A stretch of 64,000 nucleotides of DNA, taken from positions 310,001-374,000 of the forward strand of contig NZ_JASHIU010000001.1 in the NCBI RefSeq assembly GCF_030733545.1, in the 5' to 3' direction. This stretch comes from Oceanicaulis sp. MMSF_3324 (GTDB lineage: Bacteria > Pseudomonadota > Alphaproteobacteria > Caulobacterales > Maricaulaceae). Within the stretch, counting starts at the first letter, position 1, and every line of letters starts with the position of its first letter. Shown piece after piece: positions 63,176 to 64,000 of the stretch. Under the pieces are notes generated by a model, which ran no database searches, was not told the origin of the DNA, and saw only the letters and a program-made list of their open reading frames with translations. Position numbers and translations under genes: made by a program.

Positions 63176-63445
63176 ATGGCGAACACGTCATCCGCCAAGA
63201 AAATGGCGCGCAAGATTGAGCGCCGCACGGCCCTGAACAAAGCCCGCCGCACGCGCATGCGCACCTACGTCAAGAAACTCGACGCGGCCATCGCGACCGG
63301 CGACCAGGAGCAGGCTCGCGCCGCACTGCGCACCGCGGAGTCCGAGCTGATGAAAGCGGTCAGCAAAGGCGTCATCCACAAGAACGCCGGCGCTCGCAAG
63401 GTGTCCCGCCTTTCGGCCCGCGTGAAGTCGATGACGGCTTCTTAA
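63176..63445 (+). CDS. rpsT: 30S ribosomal protein S20
   Basis: A small basic ribosomal protein of 89 aa. It has the S20 pattern [20 protein letters not shown] and [15 protein letters not shown], and the end [20 protein letters not shown]. Lys/Arg-rich helices bind 16S rRNA. rpsT next to dnaA is a conserved alphaproteobacterial pair. A strong terminator follows. Confidence 0.97.
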   Translation: MANTSSAKKMARKIERRTALNKARRTRMRTYVKKLDAAIATGDQEQARAALRTAESELMKAVSKGVIHKNAGARKVSRLSARVKSMTAS

Positions 63446-63471
63446 AAGCTGGTCCATACCCGGACTAAAAA

Positions 63472-63508
63472 AGAACGCCCGCACAAAGCTGTGCGGGCGT
63501 TCTTTTTT
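63472..63508 (+). terminator. Terminator after rpsT
   Basis: AGAACGCCCGCAC and GTGCGGGCGTTCT form a 13-bp stem with loop AAAGCT, followed by T6. Confidence 0.95.
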
Positions 63509-63674
63509 GTTCCGCATCAAAATGACCCACATACCAAAGTCCATATAAATCAACGCAGTAATAAGTTAATTCGGGCGGGATCGGCGGCTGGCGCTAGATC
63601 ACCAAAACGCGCCAAGGCAAGCCCTGAAAACAGCGAAAATTTTTTTCAGAACGCAAACGCCCGACCTGCTTTAG

Positions 63675-63730
63675 GAATCAACCTGTCAAGCGCGGAATCC
63701 GAAAATTGCGTGGGTTAATCATGTTGATTC
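63675..63730. promoter_or_regulatory. GANTC cluster upstream of dnaA
   Basis: GAATC at 63675-63679, GAATC at 63695-63699 and GATTC at 63726-63730 are CcrM methylation sites, three within 56 bases. The gene-free stretch 63509-63946 also has TTGTCCCCA at 63768, a poor DnaA-box match. In Caulobacter, dnaA expression depends on GANTC methylation; extending this here is inference. No clear origin was seen. Confidence 0.5.
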
Positions 63731-63946
63731 GCACGCGCGCGGCGGTAACCTGACGACCTCGACGGAGTTGTCCCCACACGGACCGAAGCTAGTCCGCCGA
63801 GCGCGAAAATATGCGTGCTCGGTGCGGGAGAACTACGTTCAAAATCAAGCCGCGACTTCGGTCATACCGGGGCGCGCAGAGTGGAATAAAGGTTGGGGCT
63901 CATGGGGTATTCTCAAGATGCGACGGCGCGGCGTAGCGGGATGGAT

Positions 63947-64000
63947 ATGACGGATTCCAGCTCGATCGTCGCCGTCTGGCGCGCTGTCCGCGCCCGCTTG
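63947..64000 (+). CDS. dnaA: DnaA, first 18 codons only
   Basis: The frame from the ATG at 63947 is open to the end of the window and reads MTDSSSIVAVWRAVRARL, which fits the DnaA N-terminal helix (domain I, xVWxxVxxRL). An alternative ATG at 63941 adds two residues. The identification rests mostly on rpsT next to it and the GANTC-rich leader, both usual for alphaproteobacterial dnaA. The rest of the gene lies outside the window. Confidence 0.65.
   Translation, partial: MTDSSSIVAVWRAVRARL

Noticed and set aside
63509-63946. Chromosome origin or CtrA (TTAA-N7-TTAA) site
   Set aside because: Only one poor DnaA-box-like sequence was found, and the TTAA pairs do not have the right spacing.
63768-63950. 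60-codon frame upstream of dnaA
   Set aside because: No ribosome site, overlaps the likely dnaA start, and lies in a regulatory region.

Overview
The window reads as a chromosomal segment of a high-GC alphaproteobacterium, most likely of the Caulobacterales/Maricaulales (Hyphomonadaceae-like) type. The evidence is the alphaproteobacterial order rnd-lptC-lptA-lptB-rpoN-hpf-ptsN, lipoproteins of the CC0125/CC1285 type, a cluster of GANTC (CcrM-type) sites in front of dnaA, an rpsT-dnaA end, and a ubiE/ubiB/coa/dut/moeB neighbourhood close to mutM. No rRNA gene, intact tRNA gene, CRISPR array or transposase was found. These identifications come from reading motifs and domain patterns by eye; no database search was possible.

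Positions 1 to about 2876 are the right end of a genomic island. Base composition is visibly lower in GC, the proteins have no housekeeping identity, and the segment ends at a fragment resembling the 3' end of a tRNA-Leu gene followed by a host terminator. It holds the end of an unknown gene, a duplicated inverted-repeat operator, and a tightly coupled three-gene operon (unknown HTH-bearing protein, small DUF4258-like protein, uracil-DNA-glycosylase-like protein). This operon is the best candidate in the window for an undescribed system, possibly defensive.

From 2970 onward the sequence is ordinary core genome. In order it holds ohrR/ohr (organic peroxide sensing and removal); rnd; the LPS-export genes lptCAB with rpoN, hpf and ptsN; isoaspartyl peptidase; an acyl-CoA-type SDR; small membrane and lipoprotein genes; two glycosyltransferases; infC with a likely AUA start; a three-gene cluster of secreted repeat proteins (18391-21850); rpmI-rplT; pheS-(membrane protein)-pheT; a large disordered protein; a lipoprotein prolyl oligopeptidase; dapF; mtaB-ftsY; a sirtuin; an epoxide-hydrolase-like enzyme; RarD; and a dicarboxylate symporter.

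Positions 39585-44386 form a peroxide-defence block (ahpD, ahpC, katG, oxyR) with a perfect 13-bp inverted repeat between the divergent ahpC and katG. Then come fabB/fabA, a secreted metallo-beta-lactamase-fold enzyme, moeB, two related small exported proteins, a PIF1-like helicase overlapping an HTH-PIN fusion protein, dut, coaB and coaC as separate genes, ubiB, an ECF42-type sigma factor with two YCII/DGPF proteins, ubiE, mutM, a TraB/GumN-like protein, an enoyl-CoA hydratase, rpsT and the first codons of dnaA.

Functionally the core part covers envelope building (Lpt, glycosyltransferases, fatty acid synthesis), translation (infC, rpmI, rplT, pheST, rpsT, hpf), cofactor and quinone synthesis (coaBC, ubiBE), and oxidative-stress defence (ohr, ahp, kat, mutM).
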